DNA of 64,000 nt, from positions 1-64,000 of the forward strand of contig JAETRI010000005.1 of NCBI GenBank assembly GCA_021770245.1. The letters are read 5' to 3'. The DNA comes from Lachnospiraceae bacterium. GTDB lineage: Bacteria > Bacillota > Clostridia > Lachnospirales > Lachnospiraceae. Position numbers and translations under genes: made by a program. Positions 53,329 to 61,684 of this stretch are shown one piece after another (positions within the stretch are counted from its first letter, which is position 1; each line of letters opens with the position of its first letter). The notes under the pieces were generated by a model, which had not been told where the DNA came from, made no database searches, and worked only from the letters and a program-made list of their open reading frames with translations.

Positions 53329-54261
53329 ATGGGAAAAAAGGCGCAGGCCGGAGGTTCTGACCGGCTGAAAAAAGGGCTGTGGCCCAAAATCCGGAGAAAT
53401 GGGGGGCTGTACATTTTTCTCGCCCCTACGCTGCTCTATTTTATTATTTTTAATGTGGCTCCGATCTATGGCTTACAGATCGCGTTTCGCGAATTCAAGC
53501 CGTTCAAGGGGATAACGGGAAGCCCGTGGGTGGGAATGAAATACATAGAGAAATTCATTACCTCCTATTCCTTCTGGAGCCTGTTAAAAAATACCCTGGC
53601 TTTAAGCCTGTACTGCCTGATAATCACGCTCCCGCTGGCGCTGCTTCTGGCAGTCGTTCTGAAATATCTTCCGTTTAAGAGGTTCGGAAGGCTGCTTCAG
53701 ACGGTTTCTTACATGCCTCATTTTATTTCCATGGTGGTCCTGGTGGGGATGCTGAAGGTATTCCTTCTGCCCGGCAGCGGGATTGTCAATGTCTTTCTTG
53801 GGACATCCATCGACTTCATGGGAGATCCGAACTGCTTTCCTCATCTGTATGCGTGGACGAGAGTGTGGTCCCACCTGGGGTATAACGCGATTATCTTTAT
53901 TGCCGGGCTGACCGGGGTGAGCGAGGAGCTGCACGAAGCGGCGATCATGGACGGAGCCAACAAGCTCCAGAGGATTATCCACGTGGACATGCCGAGCGTT
54001 GTCCCCATGCTGATCATCCTGCTGATTATGGAATCGGGGAACCTGTTGAATGTGGGCTTTGAGAAGGCCTTCCTGATGCAGAATGCCACGAACCTGGGAG
54101 TATCGGAAATCATCAGTACCTATGTTTATAAGATGGGCCTGCTGAGCACCCAGTACAGCTACGCGGCGGCAATCGGCCTGTTTAACAATGTGATAAACTG
54201 CCTGATTCTGATCCTGGCCAATCGGGTGGCGCGTAAAACGACGGATTCGTCTTTGTGGTAG
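53329..54261 (+). CDS. Sugar ABC transporter permease (LplB-like)
   Basis: 310 aa. N-terminal cytoplasmic head, first helix YIFLAPTLLYFIIFNVAPIYG, and coupling motif EAAIMDGANKLQRIIHVDMP (~residues 204-223). The LplB-type permease is usually found with YesMN systems and imports complex saccharides. GGGAGGA precedes ATG 53329. The partner permease is at 54445 and the binding protein at 55439; no ATPase gene is present. Confidence 0.93.
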   Translation: MGKKAQAGGSDRLKKGLWPKIRRNGGLYIFLAPTLLYFIIFNVAPIYGLQIAFREFKPFKGITGSPWVGMKYIEKFITSYSFWSLLKNTLALSLYCLIITLPLALLLAVVLKYLPFKRFGRLLQTVSYMPHFISMVVLVGMLKVFLLPGSGIVNVFLGTSIDFMGDPNCFPHLYAWTRVWSHLGYNAIIFIAGLTGVSEELHEAAIMDGANKLQRIIHVDMPSVVPMLIILLIMESGNLLNVGFEKAFLMQNATNLGVSEIISTYVYKMGLLSTQYSYAAAIGLFNNVINCLILILANRVARKTTDSSLW

Positions 54262-54305
54262 CAGGGCCGGAGAAGGAGCCTTGGCTTTCCGATTGACGGC
54301 TGAAA

Positions 54306-54440
54306 TGTGTGCCAAGGCGCGCAGACGGGGGCCTCTAAACTGAGATCCGCCTGGCGGCACCAGGAATTGAGATCACAGGCGAGAAAGCGCATACGCGATC
54401 TCACGTCGCGGTGCCGCAGAGGGCGCGGCATGAAAGGGGT
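54306..54440 (+). repeat. Long composite hairpin array before the second permease
   Basis: Order: family A stem TGTGTGC / GCGCGCA (54306-54323, two G-U pairs) with tail GACGGGGGC; CCTCTAAA; family B-like stem CCGC / GCGG (54347-54357); degenerate D stem TGAGATC / GATCTCA (54368-54103 region end 54403); family C stem TGCCGC / GCGGCA (54412-54430); then TGAAAGGGG as Shine-Dalgarno, 14 nt from stem foot to ATG 54445. The same module order occurs at 58925-59126. Confidence 0.78.
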
Positions 54441-54444
54441 TAAA

Positions 54445-55326
54445 ATGAACAAAAAAGCGGATCGTATTCTGGAGCTGGTTTTCTTACTGATTGCCGTATT
54501 TGTACTGGTTATCTGCGCATATCCGATTTATTTCGTGCTCATCGCGTCCGTCAGCGCGCCGGAACAGGTGGCTGCCGGAAATGTGGTGCTTCTGCCGAAG
54601 GATATTACGTTTTCTGCGTACCAATTTATTATGAAGGAAAAAAGATTATGGATGGGCTATCGTAATACCGTTTTCTACACGATCGGCTCGGTCATATTCG
54701 GCATGGCCCTGACGATTCCTTCCGCGTATGCGCTGTCCAGGAAGGATCTGGTGGGAAGGAACGCCATCATGAAGTTTCTCACCTTCCTCATGTTCTTCCA
54801 GGGCGGATTGATTCCTACCTATTTGGTCGTGAGCAAGATCCATCTGCTGAATACGCCATGGATTCTGATCATTCTCAACTGCATTACCGTGTCCAATATC
54901 ATCGTTGCGCGGACCTTTTTTATGGGGAATATTCCGGACGAGCTGCTGGAGGCGGCCCGGCTGGACGGCTGCGGAAACGTGAAATTCTTTTTTTCTGTTG
55001 TAATCCCGCTTTCCAAAACGATCCTGGCCGTCATGATCCTGTACATAGCCGTATGGCAGTGGAACTCTTATTTTAACGCTCTGATCTATACCACCAACAG
55101 TAAATTACAGCCGTTGCAGCTGGTTTTGAGGGATATTCTCATACAGGGGCAGAATCTGACCACCACGGACGAGATGGACGCGGATGCGGTAAAGTACCTG
55201 ATGGAAATTTCCCAGATGATTAAATACGGGGTGATTGTGGTCGCCACGGTTCCGATCATCTGCGTATATCCCTTTATCCAGAAATATTTTGAGAAGGGGG
55301 TACTGATCGGCTCTATTAAGGGGTAG
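54445..55326 (+). CDS. Carbohydrate ABC transporter permease (LplC/YtcP-like)
   Basis: 293 aa from ATG 54445. First helix ILELVFLLIAVFVLVICAYPIYF; coupling motif EAARLDGCGNVKFFFSVVIP (~residues 171-190); typical end KYFEKGVLIGSIKG. The frame is open for 46 codons upstream, but that stretch is the translated repeat array, so the AAAGGGG-preceded ATG is used. It partners the LplB-like permease. Confidence 0.93.
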   Translation: MNKKADRILELVFLLIAVFVLVICAYPIYFVLIASVSAPEQVAAGNVVLLPKDITFSAYQFIMKEKRLWMGYRNTVFYTIGSVIFGMALTIPSAYALSRKDLVGRNAIMKFLTFLMFFQGGLIPTYLVVSKIHLLNTPWILIILNCITVSNIIVARTFFMGNIPDELLEAARLDGCGNVKFFFSVVIPLSKTILAVMILYIAVWQWNSYFNALIYTTNSKLQPLQLVLRDILIQGQNLTTTDEMDADAVKYLMEISQMIKYGVIVVATVPIICVYPFIQKYFEKGVLIGSIKG

Positions 55327-55438
55327 GCCCCGGTTATATGGGAATGTAAGATAACGGAGCGAGTGGCCGATGCTTCGCTTCCTTTATCTTTCAGATAGAT
55401 ATACATAAGAGTTTATGTTAAGGTTGAAGGAGGGAAAA

Positions 55439-57136
55439 ATGCGTTATCAACAATTTTTAAAACGGATGACCGGACTGGCGGTGGCAGCGGTTCTGGCAGG
55501 CGTGACATGCGCCTGCGGCGCGTCCCAGGCGGATACGGAAGCGGTATCGGAGGAAACTGCGGCGGCGGAAGCAAATGTCGGAGAGGATACGGGGAATGCT
55601 TCCGAAGGAGCCAGTCGTTATTACGACGAAAACGGAGAGTTTATCCTTCCGATTTCGGACGGCTCGTATACCTACAAAATATTGTGGGAAAAGGATGTAA
55701 ACGATGTGGGAACCATCGAGGATAAGGAAATCCTGATGCAGGCTCTGGAAGCGACGGGGATCAAGATCGAGGTGGAGGAGGTGTCCTCACAGAGCTGGGA
55801 CGAACGGCTTTCCGTCCTGTTCGCTTCGGGAGATCTGCCGGACATCATATGCGGACCGATCAACAACATCGCCAATTTTACGGACCAATGTATGGATATC
55901 ACGGATCTGCTTCCAGAGTATGCGCCCTGGATGTATGACTTCATGTATCATCAGGAACCGGCGGTGGCGAGTTCGGAAGTGATTAACGGAAGGCTGTATT
56001 CCCTGCCGCAGGTAAGGATAAACGGCGTATATCCGCGCTTCTTCTGGTCTATTAATACCAAATGGCTGGAACGGGTCGGTTTGGATATCCCGACCACCAC
56101 GGATGAGCTTTACGAAGTGCTCAAGGCGTTCAAGGAACAGGATGCCAACGGAAACGGGGATCCGAATGACGAGATTCCGTATTCCTTTTTTGGATTGGAC
56201 AACAACGACGGCTTATACAGCTGGATGAATATGTTCGGCCTGATCAATGACGGCGCAAACCGTGCCCAGCAGTATATTATGGTGGAAGACGGGCAGGTCC
56301 TCTTTGTGCCCACCGACGACCGTTTTTATGAAATGCTGCAGTACCTGAACAAACTGTATTCCGAAGGGCTTCTGGATCAGGACGGGATGGTACAGGAATA
56401 TACGGACAGGACGGCTAAAGGAAATGCGGATCAGTTGGGATTTATCAATGCGGGCGGTCTGATGACAACGGTTACAGGCAACGAGGTGGGGGAAGAATTT
56501 ACCTATTTGCTTCCGCCTGCGAGTAAGTATGGTTCGGTCATTCAGCAGAACGACCCGGCCGGTGAGCTGGCAAACCATATCTTTACCATTACCACCGCCT
56601 GCGAGCACCCGGAGGAGCTGCTCGTGATGTGCGAGTGGATGAACTCTTCCTCCGAGAACCGCTTTGTGGGCCGCTTCGGACCGGAGGGCGCGGGATGGGT
56701 ATTTGACGATGAGGGAAAACGGGCAAACCAGTCCGATTTCACCAACAAACCCTATGCGAACCGTTCCCAGGCATCCCTGACGACCGGCGGCCAGAACCGC
56801 CTGCCGGTCCTGTGCACGCTGGAAGAGGAGAAGATGAGAGCCTATGTGGGATTTTCTATTGAATATAACGAATTCGGTATGAATGACTACGGCCCGGCCG
56901 GCGGTCACGCCTATGAAGAAGGCTTCCCTCTGGGAAACGATACGCTGGAAGCGGCGGCGGAAAGATCCCAGATGTTCACGGAAATCGATACTTATATCCA
57001 GAACTTCGTGGCGGAATCCGTAACCCTGGGCATTGACGAGGCAAAATGGAAGAACCATCTGGACCGGTGTGCGGCTCTGGATGTGAAAGGGTATCTGGAA
57101 AGTTATCAGTCCTTATATGATACGCTGACCAAGTAA
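55439..57136 (+). CDS. Extracellular sugar-binding protein of ABC importer (LplA-like)
   Basis: 565 aa from ATG 55439, 4 nt after AAGGAGGG. Signal-type N-terminus (FLKRMTGLAVAAVLAGVTCACG), then an acidic Ala/Glu-rich linker and the large family 1 binding fold (YKILWEKDVNDVGTIEDKEILMQALEATGIK; GDLPDIICGP). The lipid-modified Cys is unclear: AGVTC or TCAC, neither a canonical lipobox. It should deliver a complex saccharide to the two upstream permeases, under YesMN control. Confidence 0.92.
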   Translation: MRYQQFLKRMTGLAVAAVLAGVTCACGASQADTEAVSEETAAAEANVGEDTGNASEGASRYYDENGEFILPISDGSYTYKILWEKDVNDVGTIEDKEILMQALEATGIKIEVEEVSSQSWDERLSVLFASGDLPDIICGPINNIANFTDQCMDITDLLPEYAPWMYDFMYHQEPAVASSEVINGRLYSLPQVRINGVYPRFFWSINTKWLERVGLDIPTTTDELYEVLKAFKEQDANGNGDPNDEIPYSFFGLDNNDGLYSWMNMFGLINDGANRAQQYIMVEDGQVLFVPTDDRFYEMLQYLNKLYSEGLLDQDGMVQEYTDRTAKGNADQLGFINAGGLMTTVTGNEVGEEFTYLLPPASKYGSVIQQNDPAGELANHIFTITTACEHPEELLVMCEWMNSSSENRFVGRFGPEGAGWVFDDEGKRANQSDFTNKPYANRSQASLTTGGQNRLPVLCTLEEEKMRAYVGFSIEYNEFGMNDYGPAGGHAYEEGFPLGNDTLEAAAERSQMFTEIDTYIQNFVAESVTLGIDEAKWKNHLDRCAALDVKGYLESYQSLYDTLTK

Positions 57137-57230
57137 CCCAGCGAAAATAAAAGGAAACGACATCCTGCAGAGCCGTGCTGTCAATCGGCGGGCATCCGGC
57201 CCTGCGGGATGGTTTTTTGGAGAGAAAACA

Positions 57231-58628
57231 GTGCAGGCGACAGAATACGGTATCCATACTTTTTTAAATCATATAGAGAGGGATCACATAGAACTCCATA
57301 ATTTGATTCTTTCGGAAGGAGAAAAAATCGTTTTCTGTGGCGGATGGAAACCGTATGATATCCGCACCCCTTATATCCTACATTCCCTTACGAAAATTTT
57401 TACGAACACCGCAGTCGGATTTGCGGTGCAGGAAGGGAAGATCAGGATGTCCGACACGGTGGTGGATTTTTTCCCCGAATATTTTCAGACGGACTATGAT
57501 AGAAGGTATGATGGAATGACGGTGGAAAGCCTGATCAGGATGCAGAACGGGCATGGAAGGATGATCAGCGGGAATGAATGGAGGCCTCAGCAGTCAAGCT
57601 GGCTGGAGGCCTTTTTTCGGGAACCGATGGTATATGAGCCCCTTACCCATCATCAGTACTCCAGCGGGAACAGTTATGTTTTATCCGCTATCCTCCAAAG
57701 AGCTTCCAGTATGACAACAGAGGCGTATCTGCGCACCAGGTTCTTTGAGCCATTGGGGATAGAGGATTATACCTGGGATGTCAGTCCGGAGGGGATCAAT
57801 CCGGGCGGAAACGGACTATCCTTAAGTACGTCGGATCTCCATAAAACAGGGTTGTTTTATCTACAGAGAGGTTTGTGGAAGGGAAAACAGCTGCTTGACG
57901 GAGAATGGATTGACACTGCAATGGGGAAAATCCCCTTTCTAACGGGAGCAAATTCGGGGTACGCCTATCATTGGGAACCACGCGGGGGCTGCTTCCTGGC
58001 AGGCGGGGCTTTCGGACAGACGCTGGCGGTCATCCCGGATAGAAATCTGGTTCTTGCCGCAACAGCCGCCTGCGAAGGAGAAGCTCTGTGGAACCATATC
58101 ATACAGGATCTGTGTCCGAAGGATCAAACCGTGTATTTTCCCCCGGCTGGGGAGGATCTGCAAAAGAGGGCTGAAGGGCTTTCTATGGAGCGGATTCCAG
58201 TTCAGGGAATTCCATTGGAGGAAGGGCCGGAGGGATTCTATGAGATGGAAGAAAACGCTTATGGGATCCGAAGTATAGAGGTGCGGCGGGAAAAGGGCGG
58301 CGTGGTTTTTAAAATGAGGGATCCAAGAGGAGAACACAGTATCCGGTGCGGCACGGATGAATGGAGATATTCCATGACATCCATGACCGGAAACTACCTG
58401 CATCACCAATATCAGCCGGAATGGATAAAGGCGGCGGCGTTCGCCTGGTGGAAGGACAGGCAGCTTCTGTATTTAAAATGGAGGTATCCGGGAATGGCTT
58501 TTTGCGATACCGTAGCGCTTCGTTTCTCTCCGGACGGCGGACGGATCCGGATGAACCGAAGCGTGAACATCAATTCCCAGGCCAGGGTTCTTGATACGGT
58601 AGCCGGGAAGAAACGGGAGGATATATGA
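57231..58628 (+). CDS. Beta-lactamase-fold serine hydrolase
   Basis: 465 aa, GTG start at 57231 after GGAGAG. Ser-x-x-Lys is SLTK (~residues 52-55), the Tyr motif is YSSGNSY (~141-147), and the third motif lies around GGAFGQTL. Penicillin-binding-protein-like/class C esterase family; no signal peptide, so an intracellular esterase or amidase is more likely than a beta-lactamase. The C-terminal ~150 residues form an extra beta-rich domain. It overlaps citD by 4 bp (ATGA), an unusual partner for citrate lyase. Confidence 0.9.
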   Translation: MQATEYGIHTFLNHIERDHIELHNLILSEGEKIVFCGGWKPYDIRTPYILHSLTKIFTNTAVGFAVQEGKIRMSDTVVDFFPEYFQTDYDRRYDGMTVESLIRMQNGHGRMISGNEWRPQQSSWLEAFFREPMVYEPLTHHQYSSGNSYVLSAILQRASSMTTEAYLRTRFFEPLGIEDYTWDVSPEGINPGGNGLSLSTSDLHKTGLFYLQRGLWKGKQLLDGEWIDTAMGKIPFLTGANSGYAYHWEPRGGCFLAGGAFGQTLAVIPDRNLVLAATAACEGEALWNHIIQDLCPKDQTVYFPPAGEDLQKRAEGLSMERIPVQGIPLEEGPEGFYEMEENAYGIRSIEVRREKGGVVFKMRDPRGEHSIRCGTDEWRYSMTSMTGNYLHHQYQPEWIKAAAFAWWKDRQLLYLKWRYPGMAFCDTVALRFSPDGGRIRMNRSVNINSQARVLDTVAGKKREDI

Positions 58629-58921
58629 AAATCACAGAACCATCATCTGCCGGGACGACGCAGCGCAGCGACTGCATGGTCATGCTGGAAAAGGGAGAGG
58701 GCGGAATCGGACTTTCCCTGGAGAGCAGGGTGCTCCGCCAGTATGGAAAGCAGATCGAAAGGGTAGTCAGGAAGACATTGGCAGATTTGGATGTTACGGA
58801 TGCAAAGGTAACCATAGTCGATGAGGGTGCGCTGGACTGGACAATCAGGGCCAGGGTACAATGCGCAGTTTATAGATCCTTGCATCAGACGGAAGGGCTG
58901 CCCTGGGGGGAGCTATCGTGA
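58625..58921 (+). CDS. citD: Citrate lyase acyl carrier protein (gamma subunit)
   Basis: 98 aa. It carries the phosphoribosyl-dephospho-CoA-derived prosthetic group of citrate lyase on a serine; by alignment of the N-terminal pattern this is Ser15 in AGTTQRSDCMVML. The middle (GIGLSLESRVLRQYGKQIERVV) matches CitD. It starts in the ATGA overlap with the serine hydrolase and is separated from citE by a 209-bp repeat array. Confidence 0.9.
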   Translation: MKITEPSSAGTTQRSDCMVMLEKGEGGIGLSLESRVLRQYGKQIERVVRKTLADLDVTDAKVTIVDEGALDWTIRARVQCAVYRSLHQTEGLPWGELS

Positions 58922-58924
58922 GGC

Positions 58925-59126
58925 GCCTGCGAAAGCAGGCAGGATTCCTCTAAATTGCGAGCCGCCTGGCGGTGGCAGAATGGTGCTTAGTGCGGGAAAC
59001 AGGCCTGGCGGCCTATTTCCCGTACCCGGATTTGGGCCGTCTGCGGCCCAAATCCGAATCGCAGATGAGAAATCGCATTCGTGAATTTCTCATTGCGCTG
59101 CTACGAAGGACGTGGCATGAAAGGAC
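58925..59126 (+). repeat. Long composite hairpin array between citD and citE
   Basis: Order: family A-like stem GCCTGC / GCAGGC (58925-58940); CCTCTAAA; family B stem GCCGCC / GGTGGC (58961-58976) with AGAATGGTG; stem CGGGAAA..GGCC / GGCC..TTTCCCG (58993-59022); stem GGATTTGGGCCG / CGGCCCAAATCC (59028-59055); GAATCGCA; stem ATGAGAAAT / ATTTCTCAT (59065-59093); family C stem TGCTAC / GTGGCA (59099-59117); TGAAAGG; ATG at 59131. This is the fullest copy in the window. Confidence 0.85.
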
Positions 59127-59130
59127 TAAA

Positions 59131-60042
59131 ATGAATCATCCGAATAAGAAACGGTTAAGAAGGACCATGCTGTTTATGAGCGCCCAGAATCCCAATCTGA
59201 TCAGGGATCCGTATATCTATCAGCCTGACTGCGTCATTCTGGATCTGGAGGATGCGGTGGCAGAAAACCAGAAGGATGCGGCCAGGTTCTGCCTGTTGCA
59301 GGCTCTAAAGCATGTGGATTATCATGGAGTGGAGCGTGTGGTGCGGATCAACGGGTTAAATACGCCCTATTGGAGGGAAGATATCAGATGCGCCGTGGCG
59401 GGCGCTGCGGACGTGGTCAGGATCCCAAAGGCGGAGACGAGACAGGATGTCCGCAGAGCAGAGAAAGCGATAGCGGAGGCGGAAGAGGAATTCGGCATCC
59501 CGGAGGGAAGAACCCTGATGATGGCGGCCATCGAGTCGGCCAAAGGGGTGATGAAGGCGCTGGAAATCTGTGAAGCCTCCGAACGGTTGCTGGGGATCGC
59601 CCTGTCGGGAGGCGATTATACAAGGGATTTGCAGACCCACATCACAGGAACCGGAATCGAACTGATGGGAGCCAGGCAGAACCTGATCATAGCGGCCAGG
59701 GCGGCAAAGGTGCAGTGCTTTGATACGGTGTATACGGATCTGGACGATATGGAAGGGTTCAGGAGAGATGTGGAAACGATCCATTTATTGGGCTTTGACG
59801 GAAAGAGCGTGATCAACCCCAGACAGATTATGCCGGTACATGAGATCTTTACACCCGGCCGCGGGGAGGTGGAATTTTCCGTAAAGGTGGTCCGGGAAAT
59901 CGAAAGGAGAAGGGCGGAGGGGATCGGTGTCTTTACCGTGGACGGGAAGATGATCGATATCGCTTTCTATGAGGGGGCGAAGCGGGTCATCGCCCTTGCG
60001 GAAAAATCGGGTAAATATACGACGGAGGAGCTGCGGATATGA
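59131..60042 (+). CDS. citE: Citrate lyase beta subunit (citryl-CoA lyase component)
   Basis: 303 aa from ATG 59131. It cleaves the citryl-thioester to oxaloacetate and acetyl-ACP. HpcH/HpaI-type barrel: RRTMLFMSAQNP, DCVILDLEDAV (metal-site region), RVVRINGLNTPYW, LMMAAIESAKGVM (Glu ligand), GIALSGGDYTRDL, GFDGKSVINPRQI. The frame is open for 53 codons upstream, but that is translated repeat sequence. It overlaps citF by 4 bp (ATGA). Confidence 0.94.
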   Translation: MNHPNKKRLRRTMLFMSAQNPNLIRDPYIYQPDCVILDLEDAVAENQKDAARFCLLQALKHVDYHGVERVVRINGLNTPYWREDIRCAVAGAADVVRIPKAETRQDVRRAEKAIAEAEEEFGIPEGRTLMMAAIESAKGVMKALEICEASERLLGIALSGGDYTRDLQTHITGTGIELMGARQNLIIAARAAKVQCFDTVYTDLDDMEGFRRDVETIHLLGFDGKSVINPRQIMPVHEIFTPGRGEVEFSVKVVREIERRRAEGIGVFTVDGKMIDIAFYEGAKRVIALAEKSGKYTTEELRI

Positions 60043-61610
60043 TCAACGCTGTTGGAAGGGATATTCCGGAGGAAATATTAGCCGTTACGGGGAAGGAAGT
60101 TTTTCAGGGAAATTCCCACTTTGACGATTATGAATATACGAAGGTGGGCGCCCATACTAGGTGCGTGGTACGCTCCGGCGGGGATAAGCTGGTGAAAAGT
60201 ATCCGGGATGCCCTGATAAAGTGCGGCATCCGGGACGGGATGACGCTGGGGTTTCACCACCATTTCCGAGACGGGGATTATGTGGTGAACATGGTTATAG
60301 AGGAGGTGCACCGGCTGGGGATCCGGGACATTACCATATGTGCCAGCTCTTTGGGAAAAGCCCATGACGGTCTGGTAAAGTATATCGAAGACGGAACGAT
60401 TACCAACATCCAGTCCTCGGGTGTGAGGGGAAAGATCGGGGAGGCCATTTCCGCAGGTAAGCTACAGGGGCTCGCAGTTATGCGCTCCCATGGAGGGCGC
60501 GTCCGGGCCATCGAGACAGGGGAGGTGAAGGTGGATATCTCATTTATAGGCGCGCCTACCTGTGACGACTATGGAAATTGCCGTGGGATCGGAGGAAAAG
60601 CGGACTGCGGTGTGCTCTCCTACGCGATGGTGGATGCCGATTATGCGGACAAGGTGGTGGCGGTGACGGACTGCCTGGTGGAATTCCCCAATTTTCCCGC
60701 GCATATCTCCATGACAAAGGTGGACTATGTGGTGGTCGTGGATGCCATCGGGGATCCTCGGAAGATCGCCTCGGGGGCCGCCGCTCCCACCACAAGTATG
60801 CGGAAACTCATGATGGCGGATTATTGTACGCAGTTTGTGGTACATTCTCCCTATTTTAAAGACGGATTCTCCTACCAGACCGGTGTCGGAGGCGCTTCGA
60901 TTGCCTCCACGGTTTTCCTGGCGAAGGTTATGAAGGAACGGGGGATACGGATGCGCTTCGGCGTCGGGGGACTGACCAAGCCCATGTGTGATCTGCTGAT
61001 CCATGATCAGGTGGACTGCCTGCTGGATACCCAGGATTTTGATCTGGACGCGGTAGCTTCGGTGAAAGATCTAAAGCATTTCAGGATCAGCGCCGGGGAA
61101 TATGCGGATCCGTTTAATAAGGGGGCTGTGGTAAATAAACTGGATTTCGTCATTCTGGGAGCCCTGGAGGTGGACGTGGATTTTAACTGCAATGTGGTGG
61201 TCGGCTCGGACGGCACGATCATCGGGGCCCAGGGAGGCCATCCGGACACGGCGGCGGGAGCGAAGTGTACGATTGTTATCGTACCTCTGCTTCAGGGAAG
61301 GACTCCCACAGTACGTACGGCGGTCACCACGGTAACAACGCCCGGCGAGTCTGTGGATGTTGTGGTTACGGATTACGGGATTGCCATCAATCCCAGAAGA
61401 GAGGACCTTTTGGAGGCCATGAGGGATGTGAAGCTTCCGTTTACATCCATTGAGAAGCTGCGGGATACGGCATATGAAATTGCGGGAGAGCCGCAGCCCA
61501 TCGAATTTGAGGACCGGGTGGTGGGGATTATTGAAAGCCGGGACGGGACGATTATGGATGTTGTCCGCAGGGTGAAGCCCTATTCTTTACCGGAAACGAC
61601 GGGACGGTAG
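60039..61610 (+). CDS. citF: Citrate lyase alpha subunit (citrate:acetyl-ACP transferase)
   Basis: 523 aa, full length for CitF. It exchanges the acetyl group of the carrier protein for citrate. CoA-transferase-like fold with GMTLGFHHHFRDGDYV, SFIGAPTCDDYGNCRG and SDGTIIGAQGGHPDTAAGA as family stretches. citD, citE and citF give the complete lyase core. The ligase (CitC), the prosthetic-group genes (CitX, CitG) and a citrate transporter are not in the window. Confidence 0.95.
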   Translation: MINAVGRDIPEEILAVTGKEVFQGNSHFDDYEYTKVGAHTRCVVRSGGDKLVKSIRDALIKCGIRDGMTLGFHHHFRDGDYVVNMVIEEVHRLGIRDITICASSLGKAHDGLVKYIEDGTITNIQSSGVRGKIGEAISAGKLQGLAVMRSHGGRVRAIETGEVKVDISFIGAPTCDDYGNCRGIGGKADCGVLSYAMVDADYADKVVAVTDCLVEFPNFPAHISMTKVDYVVVVDAIGDPRKIASGAAAPTTSMRKLMMADYCTQFVVHSPYFKDGFSYQTGVGGASIASTVFLAKVMKERGIRMRFGVGGLTKPMCDLLIHDQVDCLLDTQDFDLDAVASVKDLKHFRISAGEYADPFNKGAVVNKLDFVILGALEVDVDFNCNVVVGSDGTIIGAQGGHPDTAAGAKCTIVIVPLLQGRTPTVRTAVTTVTTPGESVDVVVTDYGIAINPRREDLLEAMRDVKLPFTSIEKLRDTAYEIAGEPQPIEFEDRVVGIIESRDGTIMDVVRRVKPYSLPETTGR

Positions 61611-61654
61611 GCAAAAGATGGGAGCAGGGAATCTTCTTAATCTAAATTTAAAAA

Positions 61655-61680
61655 CGCGCTAAAGTGCGCAGACGGGAGGC
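61655..61680 (+). repeat. Family A start-site hairpin before the second serine hydrolase
   Basis: Stem CGCGC / GTGCG (one G-T pair), loop TAAA, then CAGACGGGAGG. The GGGAGG site ends 5 nt before TTG 61685. A stray AGATGGGAGC tail without a stem lies just upstream (61617-61626). Confidence 0.68.
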
Positions 61681-61684
61681 GAAA

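Noticed and set aside
58972-59130. 53-codon N-terminal extension of CitE, and a similar 46-codon one on the permease at 54445
   Set aside because: Both read through repeat arrays and give similar nonsense peptides (RPKSESQMRNR..., RKRIRDLTSRC...) in unrelated genes; the family N-termini start at the later ATGs, each with a good ribosome site.
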